A stretch of DNA of 27,024 nucleotides from JARYLZ01 sp964388275 (lineage in GTDB: Bacteria > Bacteroidota > Ignavibacteria > SZUA-365), in the NCBI GenBank assembly GCA_964388275.1, contig CAYLZD010000043.1, positions 1 through 27,024 of the forward strand, read 5' to 3'. Both the position numbers and the translations under genes were made by a program. The notes beneath the pieces are model-generated. The model was not told where the DNA came from and did not search any database. It worked only from the letters and a program-made list of their open reading frames with translations. Shown here piece by piece: positions 16,335 to 23,549 of the stretch. Each line of letters starts with the position of its first letter. Positions within the stretch are counted from its first letter, which is position 1.

Positions 16335-16363
16335 ATTAAATCACTAAAAAATAAAATAGTCAA
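16335..16363 (-). promoter_or_regulatory. sigma-70-type promoter for clpS-alaS operon
   Basis: On the minus strand, TTGACT (plus coordinates 16358-16363) is followed by 17 bp and TTTAAT (16335-16340), within an AT-rich stretch unlike its surroundings. Transcription would begin near 16328, only about 9 nt before the clpS ATG at 16319, so the mRNA would be nearly leaderless. The absence of an SD sequence fits that. Confidence 0.7.
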
Positions 16364-16386
16364 CATGGAAAGGGGATGCAAGAGAC

Positions 16387-16413
16387 CACGCGCGGCATAT
16401 TGATCCGCGCGTG
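16387..16413. terminator. perfect 9-bp inverted repeat after the RNA methyltransferase gene
   Basis: CACGCGCGG (16387-16395) and CCGCGCGTG (16405-16413) form a perfect 9-bp stem with a 9-nt AT-rich loop. It lies about 80 bp downstream of the methyltransferase stop and just upstream of the clpS promoter, both on the minus strand. It could end the tgt-aroBA operon, but no T-run follows on either strand. It may instead be an operator or a Rho-assisted terminator. Confidence 0.5.
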
Positions 16414-16493
16414 TCGTCGGCAAGCAATCCCACTCGATGAATCAGCCTGAAAGCAGTTCCTCAACGCCCGTCCCGCATCCTGATCTCGTCCCG

Positions 16494-17789
16494 TCAACTT
16501 GCCGATCTCTCAAGCAGAGCCAGAAGTTCAACGTCATCAGTGCCGGGGAACATGTCGAAAGGGGTGATCGATGTGATACGATATCCGCTGCGTTGCCATT
16601 TCCCGGCTTCGGCCGGCAACAGATCAACATTACAGATCAGATGAGCCGCGCGCTCGATCCTGAAAGAGGCGACGCTCTCGATGACTCCGGGGACCGTGCC
16701 GTTGCGCGGAGGATCGAGAATGACGAAATCCTGGGAACTACAGCCCGAGAGGCGCTTGCGCACGCTGTCCGGAGTCAGATCGCTCCGTGCGAAGCGGACA
16801 TTCCGGACTTTCTGGCGCCGCGCATTCGCGATGGCGCTGCCGACCGCCAATGGCGACTGCTCGATTCCCAGCACGCCGCGGACCAGATCGGCCGTAAGCA
16901 AACCGAACAACCCGTAACCGCAATAGAGGTCGTAAAGAAACGAAACCGCACGCTGCCGCAGGGCGGCGCGAAGAGCCTGCGCCATCAGTCCGGCGACAGC
17001 GGGATTCACTTGCGAAAAGGCGAGCGGATGGTAGATGAAATCCTTTCCGTTGATCCGCTCGCTTATCTCGCCCGACCCATAGAGGCGCTTGAAAACCTGC
17101 CGAGCGTGCGGATTGCGGCGGCCGAGGTAATGAGTTCCCCGGGAATCGTCGAGGTAGAGATACACTGCGGCAACTTCTTCCGCTTCATGAGTGAGCGATT
17201 TCGAAAGTGTATTCAGAGCGCGGGACGAGTCCGTAGAGATTTCCGATACCGAGAAGATCACGGTCAGGTCCTTTTCGCCGCCTCTGATCGCGACGTGCCG
17301 CAGCACATCCGCGAGAGGCGCCGCATAGGATTTGAGCAATTTGGACCGCAGGATGCCGTAGACTTTCGCATGCCCGCGCGGTTCTATGGCGCAGAGCCCG
17401 ACCGGCAAGCCGCCGATCCGGCCGCTTTGATTCTCCACGATCAAACCGAGCGTGACCGACCTGTTGTCTCTGAATACCTTGCGCTTCGATACTGTCCTGT
17501 ACCATCGGCCGGCCGGCGAGATAACGAGGGGACGCCAGGACGGGAGAAATTTATTCCGAGCCGCAAAAGCGCGAAGCGCCCTCTCTTTTGCCACGACTTC
17601 TCGCTCGTAGTCGATTACTCGCGCGTGACAGATGCCGCATAAACGTCCGTCGGGAGTCGCGCAGGCGGAATACTCCTTCGGAACAGCCGGCGTTTTCATG
17701 GCGCGGATTTCCGAAGCCAAAAGTTGAGCGAAATATCCTTTCCGCGGCGGGGTTACGCCCTGTATTCGAGTGTGTCCGGAGTTGCGCAT
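16494..17789 (-). CDS. TrmA/RlmD-family (m5U-type) RNA methyltransferase, divergent
   Basis: SAM-dependent RNA methyltransferase of 431 residues, probably making 5-methyluridine in rRNA or tRNA. Near the N-terminus Cys43-x7-Cys51-x2-Cys54 (in CATPDGRLCGIC) resembles the iron-sulfur cluster cysteines of RlmD/RumA. The C-terminal Rossmann domain has LYDLYCGYGLFGL (SAM loop), VLGIEQSPLAVGSAIANA, FVILDPPRNGT and HLICNVD. The last has the catalytic Cys in place of the usual VSCNP motif. The ending FDMFPGTDDVELLALLER matches the family's D-x-FP-x-T-x-H/D-VE signature. It begins 1 bp after the aroBA stop, so it is coupled. An internal Met (residue 31) is an alternative start. The exact nucleotide modified is unknown. 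Confidence 0.82.
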   Translation of the reverse strand: MRNSGHTRIQGVTPPRKGYFAQLLASEIRAMKTPAVPKEYSACATPDGRLCGICHARVIDYEREVVAKERALRAFAARNKFLPSWRPLVISPAGRWYRTVSKRKVFRDNRSVTLGLIVENQSGRIGGLPVGLCAIEPRGHAKVYGILRSKLLKSYAAPLADVLRHVAIRGGEKDLTVIFSVSEISTDSSRALNTLSKSLTHEAEEVAAVYLYLDDSRGTHYLGRRNPHARQVFKRLYGSGEISERINGKDFIYHPLAFSQVNPAVAGLMAQALRAALRQRAVSFLYDLYCGYGLFGLLTADLVRGVLGIEQSPLAVGSAIANARRQKVRNVRFARSDLTPDSVRKRLSGCSSQDFVILDPPRNGTVPGVIESVASFRIERAAHLICNVDLLPAEAGKWQRSGYRITSITPFDMFPGTDDVELLALLERSAS

Positions 17790-17790
17790 C

Positions 17791-20067
17791 TCAGCGGAGT
17801 GACGGTGTCAGTTGCCAGCCGGCTTCCCTGGCGTGATTCCAGAACTCAGGATACGATTTGGCGACCGACCAGGGGTGTGTCAGTTCCACCTCGCCCTGAA
17901 GCATCGATATCAGTAAGCCGGCCATCACAAGACGATGGTCCCCGTAAGTCTCGAAAATTCCATGGGTCATGCTTCCCGCGGCTGCGGGAGGAATTCTGAT
18001 GCCGTCCGGCGTTGTCTCGATGCGGATATTCATACGCGCGAGCGAAGCCGCGATGCCTTCAAGCCGGTTGGACTCCTTCAGCCGCAGGTTGGAAACACCG
18101 ACCACGCGGACCGGTTTCGAGGAGCGGAGTGACGCAATTACAAGCAGGGGGACCAGATCCGGAGACCCGGAACAGTCCAGAACGATTTCCCCGGAGCGTT
18201 GTCCGGAAACTATCACATCCAGGAATTCTTCGATGGCAGTGTCGGGGTGTCCCGACGCCGATTCCGTCAGCACAAGTGGGTGTTCGAAAAATTGGGCTGT
18301 TCTCCAGACTGCCGCGGCGCTCGCATCGGGCGGCGCATCCATGGTCAATGGTTCACCGAGCCGGGCGGTGGGATTGAAAGCGATGAGGTCGCCGTTGCGA
18401 ATGTTCTCGACACCGGCGGCTTTCAGCATCTCGAGGGTCATATCAAGAAATGAAGGGCTTGCCGGACCCGCAGTCAAACGAAGGGTAAAGGGTGTTTCGG
18501 ATCCAGCGGAGAGCAGCGCGATGGCGCTGGCGAACTGGGAGGATTCCGAGGCATCGACGGAAAACGACAAGGGCATCTGTTCCCATCCTCGCACGCTGTA
18601 ACCGTCGCCGCTGGAGTCGCTGATGCGCTCGATACGGGCGCCGCCTTGGCCGAGCGCTCGGATGAGGGCTTGATGCGGGCGTCTGTCGAGCTGCGGCGAC
18701 AAATACAACCTTGTTTCCTTGATGTTCGCGCACGCCAGCGCAAGCAGAAAACGGAAGGTTGTTCCTCCGTCTCCGCATTGCACGCGTCTTATGCGCGCGG
18801 GCTGCGTTACGCAGAGGTCTGTCTTTACCGGATCCACCATGTAGCCGTCCGCTGTATCCTCGACCTGAAAACCCATAGTCCGCAAGCCGGTTATGAAATA
18901 AAGGACGTCATCCGCGCGGCTGCGTCCCATGATGCGGGTTTGCCCTATTCTTTGAGCTGCAATGCAGAGCGCGCGGTTGAGTTCTGATTTGCCGGCTTCC
19001 ACGTTGATTTGCGCCCGTTTGGGGTCGCGCAATCGCGCCACGACCGGAGTTTCGAGAAATCTCCGAAATACCCGTTCGAAGGCGGATATCCAATCGTCGG
19101 CCGAGATTTGGGAAGTGATTGCCGGCAGTCCGATATCTCTCAGGAGGACGGATTTGAGAGAACCTTCCGACCGTTTCTTGTCGCGTCCTATGTTATCGCG
19201 CAGGATGTCGCGATCTGGAAATGAAATCGGTTGAAGCAGGGGATACAACAACGCGAACAGAGAAGCCAGGGTTTCGGCGGGCAGTCCGGTGTCCGCCGAA
19301 AGTTCCAGCATGGCCGCCAGCCCCCAAGCGACGGCGAGACCGTGCGGGATTCCCGCTGCCGCTTCGAGCGCGTGGCCCAGGGTATGGCCGAGGTTCAAGG
19401 CCGTTCGGATGCCCTTTCGTTCCAAGGGATCCTGCTTGACGATTTCGAGTTTGATGCTGACGGCCGCGTCCAGGAGGTCCATTAATCCGGAAGCAACCGA
19501 TTCGTACGGCCTGTAGGCAAGCTCTTCCAACCTGTCCGGTGTCAGGGACAGGATTGTCGATCGGTCGGCAAGCATGAAGGCCTTGAGCATTTCGGTCAAG
19601 CCTTCTCGCCGCTGTGCGAGCGGCAGAGTAGTCAGAAACTGCTCGACAATGATCACGCGTTCGGCACTATGGAATGCGCCGAGTTGATTCTTGGCCGAGG
19701 CGAGATTCACTGCGCTCTTGCCTCCGTGAGCAGAATCCGCCATTGCCAGGAGGGTCGTCGGAACATGCCAGAGCGAGGTTCCCCGCCAGAGAATGTGGGC
19801 GAGGAATCCCACGGCATCCCCGACGGATCCGCCGCCCACGGCTACGAGTGTCAGAGGACGCATCGCGCGCCGAGACAGCACTCGCGCAGCGAGCGATTCA
19901 ATCGAAGTCAATGATTTCAGTCCTTCCCCGGCTTCTACCAGAATAGGGGAAGGGAACCGGTCCAATACGGTGCGCGGCAGTTTTCTGTCCGCGATAATGA
20001 CGCAACCTTCGGTAAATTCGATGTCAGCCGCCGACGCGAGGCGGAAGATGACCGGCTCGTCATTCAT
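17791..20067 (-). CDS. fused 3-dehydroquinate synthase / EPSP synthase (AroB-AroA)
   Basis: One uninterrupted 758-residue frame carries two shikimate-pathway enzymes. Residues 1-340 are DHQ synthase: VGGGSVGD (77-84, NAD loop), HVPTTLLAMADSAHGGKSAVN (101-121), metal ligands Glu159 (in GLTEMLK), His228 (NLGHTLGHALE) and His242 (PHGLAVAWG), and GRDKKR. Residues ~345-758 are EPSP synthase: AGKSELNRA (358-366, with Lys360, Ser361, Arg365), QCGDGGTTFRF (430-440), SESSQFASA, DCSGSPDLVP with Asp637, RLKESNR with Glu665, TYGDHRLVMA, and VAKSYPEF with Lys737. Both active sites look complete. Only steps 2 and 6 of the pathway are joined, in the AROM order. It lies 19 bp after ribBA. The DHQS N-terminal NAD domain is somewhat short. 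Confidence 0.93.
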   Translation of the reverse strand: MNDEPVIFRLASAADIEFTEGCVIIADRKLPRTVLDRFPSPILVEAGEGLKSLTSIESLAARVLSRRAMRPLTLVAVGGGSVGDAVGFLAHILWRGTSLWHVPTTLLAMADSAHGGKSAVNLASAKNQLGAFHSAERVIIVEQFLTTLPLAQRREGLTEMLKAFMLADRSTILSLTPDRLEELAYRPYESVASGLMDLLDAAVSIKLEIVKQDPLERKGIRTALNLGHTLGHALEAAAGIPHGLAVAWGLAAMLELSADTGLPAETLASLFALLYPLLQPISFPDRDILRDNIGRDKKRSEGSLKSVLLRDIGLPAITSQISADDWISAFERVFRRFLETPVVARLRDPKRAQINVEAGKSELNRALCIAAQRIGQTRIMGRSRADDVLYFITGLRTMGFQVEDTADGYMVDPVKTDLCVTQPARIRRVQCGDGGTTFRFLLALACANIKETRLYLSPQLDRRPHQALIRALGQGGARIERISDSSGDGYSVRGWEQMPLSFSVDASESSQFASAIALLSAGSETPFTLRLTAGPASPSFLDMTLEMLKAAGVENIRNGDLIAFNPTARLGEPLTMDAPPDASAAAVWRTAQFFEHPLVLTESASGHPDTAIEEFLDVIVSGQRSGEIVLDCSGSPDLVPLLVIASLRSSKPVRVVGVSNLRLKESNRLEGIAASLARMNIRIETTPDGIRIPPAAAGSMTHGIFETYGDHRLVMAGLLISMLQGEVELTHPWSVAKSYPEFWNHAREAGWQLTPSLR

Positions 20068-20086
20068 GATAGCGCTTTGCCGCCCG

Positions 20087-21310
20087 CTAAATATGCTCGT
20101 GCCGTTTGGCGGTGAGAAGATGGCCCATCTTGTCGCGCTTTGTTTTCAGATAGAACTCATTCGCTTCAGTGGGGATGCTCTCGATGGGCACACGCTCCAC
20201 GATTTCAAGGCCGTAACTCTGCAACCCGACAATTTTTTTCGGATTGTTCGTCAACAGACGCATCTTGTGGACCCCAAGGTCGGCGAGTATCTGTGCGCCG
20301 ATTCCATAATCCCTCAGATCGTCCCTGAAGCCCAGCTCATGATTCGCCTCTACGGTGTCGAGTCCCTCGTCCTGCAGGGTATACGCGCGCAATTTATTCG
20401 CGAGTCCGATCCCGCGGCCTTCCTGCCTCATATAGAGAATCACTCCGCGTCCCTCTCTTTCCACCATCATCATGGCCGCATTGAGTTGATCCTTGCAGTC
20501 GCAGCGCAGCGAGCCGAAAGTATCGCCGGTGATGCATTCGCTGTGAACTCGAACGAGCACCGGGTCCCCTGACCCTACCTCGCCGCGCACCAGAGCCAGG
20601 TGCTCCTTGCCGTCGAGTATGCTTTCGAAAAGGTGGATGGTGAAGTCCCCGTACCTCGTCGGCAGGTGAGCCGACGAATTTCTCTTGATCAATTTCTCCT
20701 TCTGGACCCTGTATGCTATCAGATCCTGGACGGAGATTATTTTCAGATCGTGTTTGCGCGCCAGATCAAGGAGTTGAGGGACGCGCGCCATGCTTCCGTC
20801 AAGATTCAAGATTTCGCAGAGCACGCCGACCGGATGCAGTCCAGCCATTCTTGCCAGATCGATGACCGCTTCCGTGTGTCCGGCTCTCCTGAGGACGCCG
20901 CCGTCCACGGCACGAAGCGGAAAGATATGTCCGGGCCGTGCGAGGTCGCGCGGTCTGGTGTCGGGATCGGCCAGCGCTCTGATCGTTGCGGTACGGTCGG
21001 CAGCGGAGATGCCCGTGGTGGTGCCGCGGGCCAGATCCACGGACACCGTAAAATTGGTGCCGTGAATCGCAGTATTGGAATCCACCATCATATCGAGTTC
21101 GAGTTCACACATCCGATCGGCTGTGAGTGGAGCGCAGACCAATCCCCTACCTTCGGTTATCATGAAGTTCACGATATCCGGCGTGATTTTTTCGGCCGAA
21201 CAAACGAAGTCCCCTTCGTTTTCGCGATCCTCGTCGTCGACGATAATGATCACGCGACCGTCGCGGAACTCAACGATCGCCTCCTCGATGGAATTGAAAT
21301 ACCGTGCCAT
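20087..21310 (-). CDS. ribBA: bifunctional 3,4-dihydroxy-2-butanone-4-phosphate synthase / GTP cyclohydrolase II
   Basis: Makes both early precursors of riboflavin from ribulose-5-phosphate and GTP. The N-terminal ~200 residues are RibB, with DDEDRENEGDFVCSAEKIT, RPGHIFPLRA and GRAGHTEA-type motifs (here RRAGHTEA). The C-terminal ~200 residues are RibA, with zinc cysteines in HSECITGDTFGSLRCDCKDQL, then RQEGRGIGLANKLRAYTLQD and TNNPKKI. The 407-residue length is normal for the fusion. The start lies 9 bp after yajC and the stop 19 bp before aroBA. There is no FMN riboswitch immediately upstream, consistent with its position inside an operon. Confidence 0.96.
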   Translation of the reverse strand: MARYFNSIEEAIVEFRDGRVIIIVDDEDRENEGDFVCSAEKITPDIVNFMITEGRGLVCAPLTADRMCELELDMMVDSNTAIHGTNFTVSVDLARGTTTGISAADRTATIRALADPDTRPRDLARPGHIFPLRAVDGGVLRRAGHTEAVIDLARMAGLHPVGVLCEILNLDGSMARVPQLLDLARKHDLKIISVQDLIAYRVQKEKLIKRNSSAHLPTRYGDFTIHLFESILDGKEHLALVRGEVGSGDPVLVRVHSECITGDTFGSLRCDCKDQLNAAMMMVEREGRGVILYMRQEGRGIGLANKLRAYTLQDEGLDTVEANHELGFRDDLRDYGIGAQILADLGVHKMRLLTNNPKKIVGLQSYGLEIVERVPIESIPTEANEFYLKTKRDKMGHLLTAKRHEHI

Positions 21311-21319
21311 CCGTGGCCG

Positions 21320-21646
21320 TTATTCTGCGGCGGCTTCGCGGGTCACCGAAGCTATGGCGGAGCGCTCGAATTTCAGTTTCATGTTGTCGCCGACATCCAG
21401 AAGCACCGTCTTCTCGTCGATTCCGACGACTTTGCCATGGAGACCGCCGGAAGTGATCACTTTATCGCCTTTCTTGATGCTCTCGAGCAATTTCGCTCTT
21501 TCTTTTGCCCTCTTCTGTTGGGGGCGCATGATCATGAAGTAGAAGATCAGGACCAGAAGTCCCATGAATATGAACGTTGTGAACATGCTGTTGCCGGCGC
21601 CGCCGCCTTGCTGCTGTGCTCCGAAAGCAAGTAAAATCTCGTGCAT
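21320..21646 (-). CDS. yajC: preprotein translocase subunit YajC
   Basis: Small single-pass inner-membrane protein (108 residues) that associates with SecDF and the Sec translocon. A short Gln/Gly-rich N-terminus precedes one transmembrane helix (about residues 22-40, FTTFIFMGLLVLIFYFMIM). The family signature RPQQKRAKE and the soluble domain LLESIKKGDKVITSGGLHGKV...VLLDVGDNMKLKFERSAI complete it. It follows tgt by 34 bp, the frequent bacterial arrangement tgt-yajC(-secDF). Here secDF is absent and ribBA follows instead. Confidence 0.95.
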   Translation of the reverse strand: MHEILLAFGAQQQGGGAGNSMFTTFIFMGLLVLIFYFMIMRPQQKRAKERAKLLESIKKGDKVITSGGLHGKVVGIDEKTVLLDVGDNMKLKFERSAIASVTREAAAE

Positions 21647-21680
21647 TGACTGCTCCTATTGTCTATGATTCTTCTGACGG

Positions 21681-22868
21681 TTAGTCTTCGAGTTTCCTGT
21701 CGGCACATCGTCCCGATCCGTAACGGAGGATGAACTCGCTCCTCCAAGCATCGAAACTATCGCTCAAGATAGCATTTCGCGCGTCGCGCATCAATTCAAG
21801 GTAAAAGGCGAGGTTGTGGATGGATGCAAGTTGAAGTGCCAGGATTTCGCGGACCCGGAAGAGATTGCACAGGTATGCTCTCGTGAAAGTCCGGCAAGTG
21901 TAACACGAACAGCGCTCATCGATCGGACGGAATTCGCTCAAGTAGGATTCCTTCCTGATGGATAGCGGTCCGTGATGTGTGAAAAGCATGCCATTTCGTC
22001 CGTTCCTGGTCGGCATCACGCAATCGAACATATCGACGCCGCGCGCAACGGCTTCGATGATATTCAACGGAGTTCCAACACCCATGAGATACCGGGGCTT
22101 GTCGCAGGGCAGGGCCGCGGCCGTCAATTCAGTAATGCGATACATCGTTTCCACGGGTTCGCCGACAGCGAGCCCGCCGATCGCATAGCCGTCGAAATCG
22201 AGAGATATCAGGTCGGAAGCGCTACGCAGACGAAGTTCCTCGAAAACGCCTCCCTGCACGATGCCGAAGGAGAACTGGCGGTGTCCGTAGAGCGGTGCGC
22301 CCTGATGGATGTGCTCCCGGGCTTCCGCCGCCCAGCGCATAGTCAGAGCGGCGCTTCGTTCGGCGTATTCAAAACCGCAGTCCGCGGACGGACATTCGTC
22401 GAGGACCATCATGATATCGGAACCGATGTCCCTTTGAAAATCGATTACGTTCTCGGGAGTGAAACGGCGCTTCGAGCCGTCGATGTGCGAGCAGAACACC
22501 ACGCCGTCGGGTTCTACGCGACGGAGTTGGGCGAGGCTGAAAACCTGATAACCGCCGCTATCGGTAAGCAGGGCGCCTTTCCAGTTCATGTATGCGTGAA
22601 GTCCTCCGGCGTTGCGGAGGAGTTCCGCGCCTGGGCGCAAGGCGAGATGATACGTATTGGCGAGTATCAGGTGGGCGCCGATTTCTTCCAACTCGCGCTG
22701 TTGAACCGCCTTTACCGTGCCTTGTGTTCCGACAGGCATGAAAACGGGCGTAGATATCACGCCATGGTCGGTATGCAATTCTCCGGCTCTGGCGCCTGTG
22801 CTGCGGTCGGAGTGAGCGAGGGTGAAAAAGGCGTCCGTAACCCTCTTGACGGAGGGATTCGGAAGCAT
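21681..22868 (-). CDS. tgt: queuine tRNA-ribosyltransferase
   Basis: Exchanges guanine-34 for preQ1 in tRNAs with GUN anticodons (queuosine pathway); cytosolic, 395 residues. Signatures are PVFMPVGTQGTVKAV, ANTYHLALRPG, LLTDSGGYQVFSL (catalytic Asp), GGLAVGEP, FDCVMPTRNGRNG (nucleophile Asp and tRNA loop), and the zinc site CSCYTC with the following His in ASIHNLAFYLELM. The start at 22868 lies 15 bp after the Rrf2 gene stop, in the same orientation. No queA or preQ1 biosynthesis gene lies in the window. Confidence 0.96.
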   Translation of the reverse strand: MLPNPSVKRVTDAFFTLAHSDRSTGARAGELHTDHGVISTPVFMPVGTQGTVKAVQQRELEEIGAHLILANTYHLALRPGAELLRNAGGLHAYMNWKGALLTDSGGYQVFSLAQLRRVEPDGVVFCSHIDGSKRRFTPENVIDFQRDIGSDIMMVLDECPSADCGFEYAERSAALTMRWAAEAREHIHQGAPLYGHRQFSFGIVQGGVFEELRLRSASDLISLDFDGYAIGGLAVGEPVETMYRITELTAAALPCDKPRYLMGVGTPLNIIEAVARGVDMFDCVMPTRNGRNGMLFTHHGPLSIRKESYLSEFRPIDERCSCYTCRTFTRAYLCNLFRVREILALQLASIHNLAFYLELMRDARNAILSDSFDAWRSEFILRYGSGRCADRKLED

Positions 22869-22883
22869 ATCTGCGTCGCTATC

Positions 22884-23342
22884 CTACCGCTTCTTCTGCG
22901 GTGTTTTCTTCTTGAAAACGTAGGGCGCGTTCAGAGACAAGACGCGTTTGGTGACGTCCGCAAGCGTTTTGTTCCTCAAAGAATCGGCGAAGAGGTTGTT
23001 GGCCTCGACAAATGCGTCTAGAACGACACAAACCGATTTAAGATGGCAATCAACTATTCCCAAACAGCAATGGCGCTTCATCACCGGTCCATCCACCGCT
23101 TCAACGATATCGAGGAGAGTGATTTTGGACGGGTCGCGAGCGAGAAGGTAGCCTCCGGTGATGCCCCGTTGCCCGACGATTATGCGGGCGGTGGACAACT
23201 GCTGAAAAATCTTGGCGAGATACGTACGGGAAACATTCTGATACTCGGCGATTTCGGATATCTGAACCGGATCGCCCGATTTCTTGGTTACGAGATACAC
23301 GAGGCCGTGAACCGCGTATCCTGCTGATTTTGAGATGTGCAT
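22884..23342 (-). CDS. Rrf2-family transcriptional regulator with IscR-like cysteine cluster
   Basis: 152-residue winged-helix regulator. The N-terminus is typical of Rrf2 proteins: ISKSAGYAVHGLVYL, then ISEIAEYQNVSRTYLAKIFQQLSTARIIVGQRGITGGYLLARDPSKITLLDIVEAVDGP. It is followed by CCLGIVDCHLKSVC, in which three cysteines are spaced CX5CX5C, as in [Fe-S]-binding IscR and NsrR. The C-terminal tail is basic (KKKTPQKKR). It should bind DNA as a dimer and may sense iron-sulfur status, nitric oxide or oxidants. It is the first gene of a six-gene run ending with the RNA methyltransferase, 15 bp before tgt. Autoregulation of that operon is likely but unproven. No isc or suf genes are next to it. Confidence 0.9.
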   Translation of the reverse strand: MHISKSAGYAVHGLVYLVTKKSGDPVQISEIAEYQNVSRTYLAKIFQQLSTARIIVGQRGITGGYLLARDPSKITLLDIVEAVDGPVMKRHCCLGIVDCHLKSVCVVLDAFVEANNLFADSLRNKTLADVTKRVLSLNAPYVFKKKTPQKKR

Positions 23343-23549
23343 AAGATTGGATTGTCCGGTGTATGGTGCCTGTATTTTCGAAGTTCAAAGTAGTGAATTC
23401 GGAGATGAAAGAAAATATTTGTCGATAAGAAACGGCGGCCGGCGGATCCGCCCCAGGGTGTGTCGTTCGGTACGGACTTCTTTGCTTCCGAGTCTTCGGA
23501 GCGTCGATTCGACACAGCGGGCCAGTGCGCTGATGATGCCGACTGATTC
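23343..23549. other. intergenic region upstream of the Rrf2 gene, with possible weak terminator
   Basis: On the minus strand, a GC-rich stem GGCGG/CCGCC (plus 23448-23452 with 23434-23438; the region includes a GGCGGATCCGCC palindrome at 23441-23452) is followed by GTTTCTTAT. This could be a weak terminator for the zinc-ribbon gene. Nearer the Rrf2 start are several AT-rich stretches and a CTTCGAAG-type palindrome, but no -35/-10 pair I would defend. Confidence 0.35.

Noticed and set aside
16437..17642. 401-codon open frame on the + strand opposite the RNA methyltransferase
   Set aside because: Antisense to a gene with clear SAM and catalytic motifs; the translation is Arg-rich with no family features.
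20600..23021. Long + strand open frames opposite ribBA, yajC and tgt
   Set aside because: Shadows of well-conserved minus-strand genes; no domain or ribosome binding site supports them.
23343..23400. TTGAAC-17-CATACA and TTCGAA palindrome as Rrf2 promoter/operator
   Set aside because: The -10 matches only about half the consensus and the palindrome is too short to be meaningful alone.
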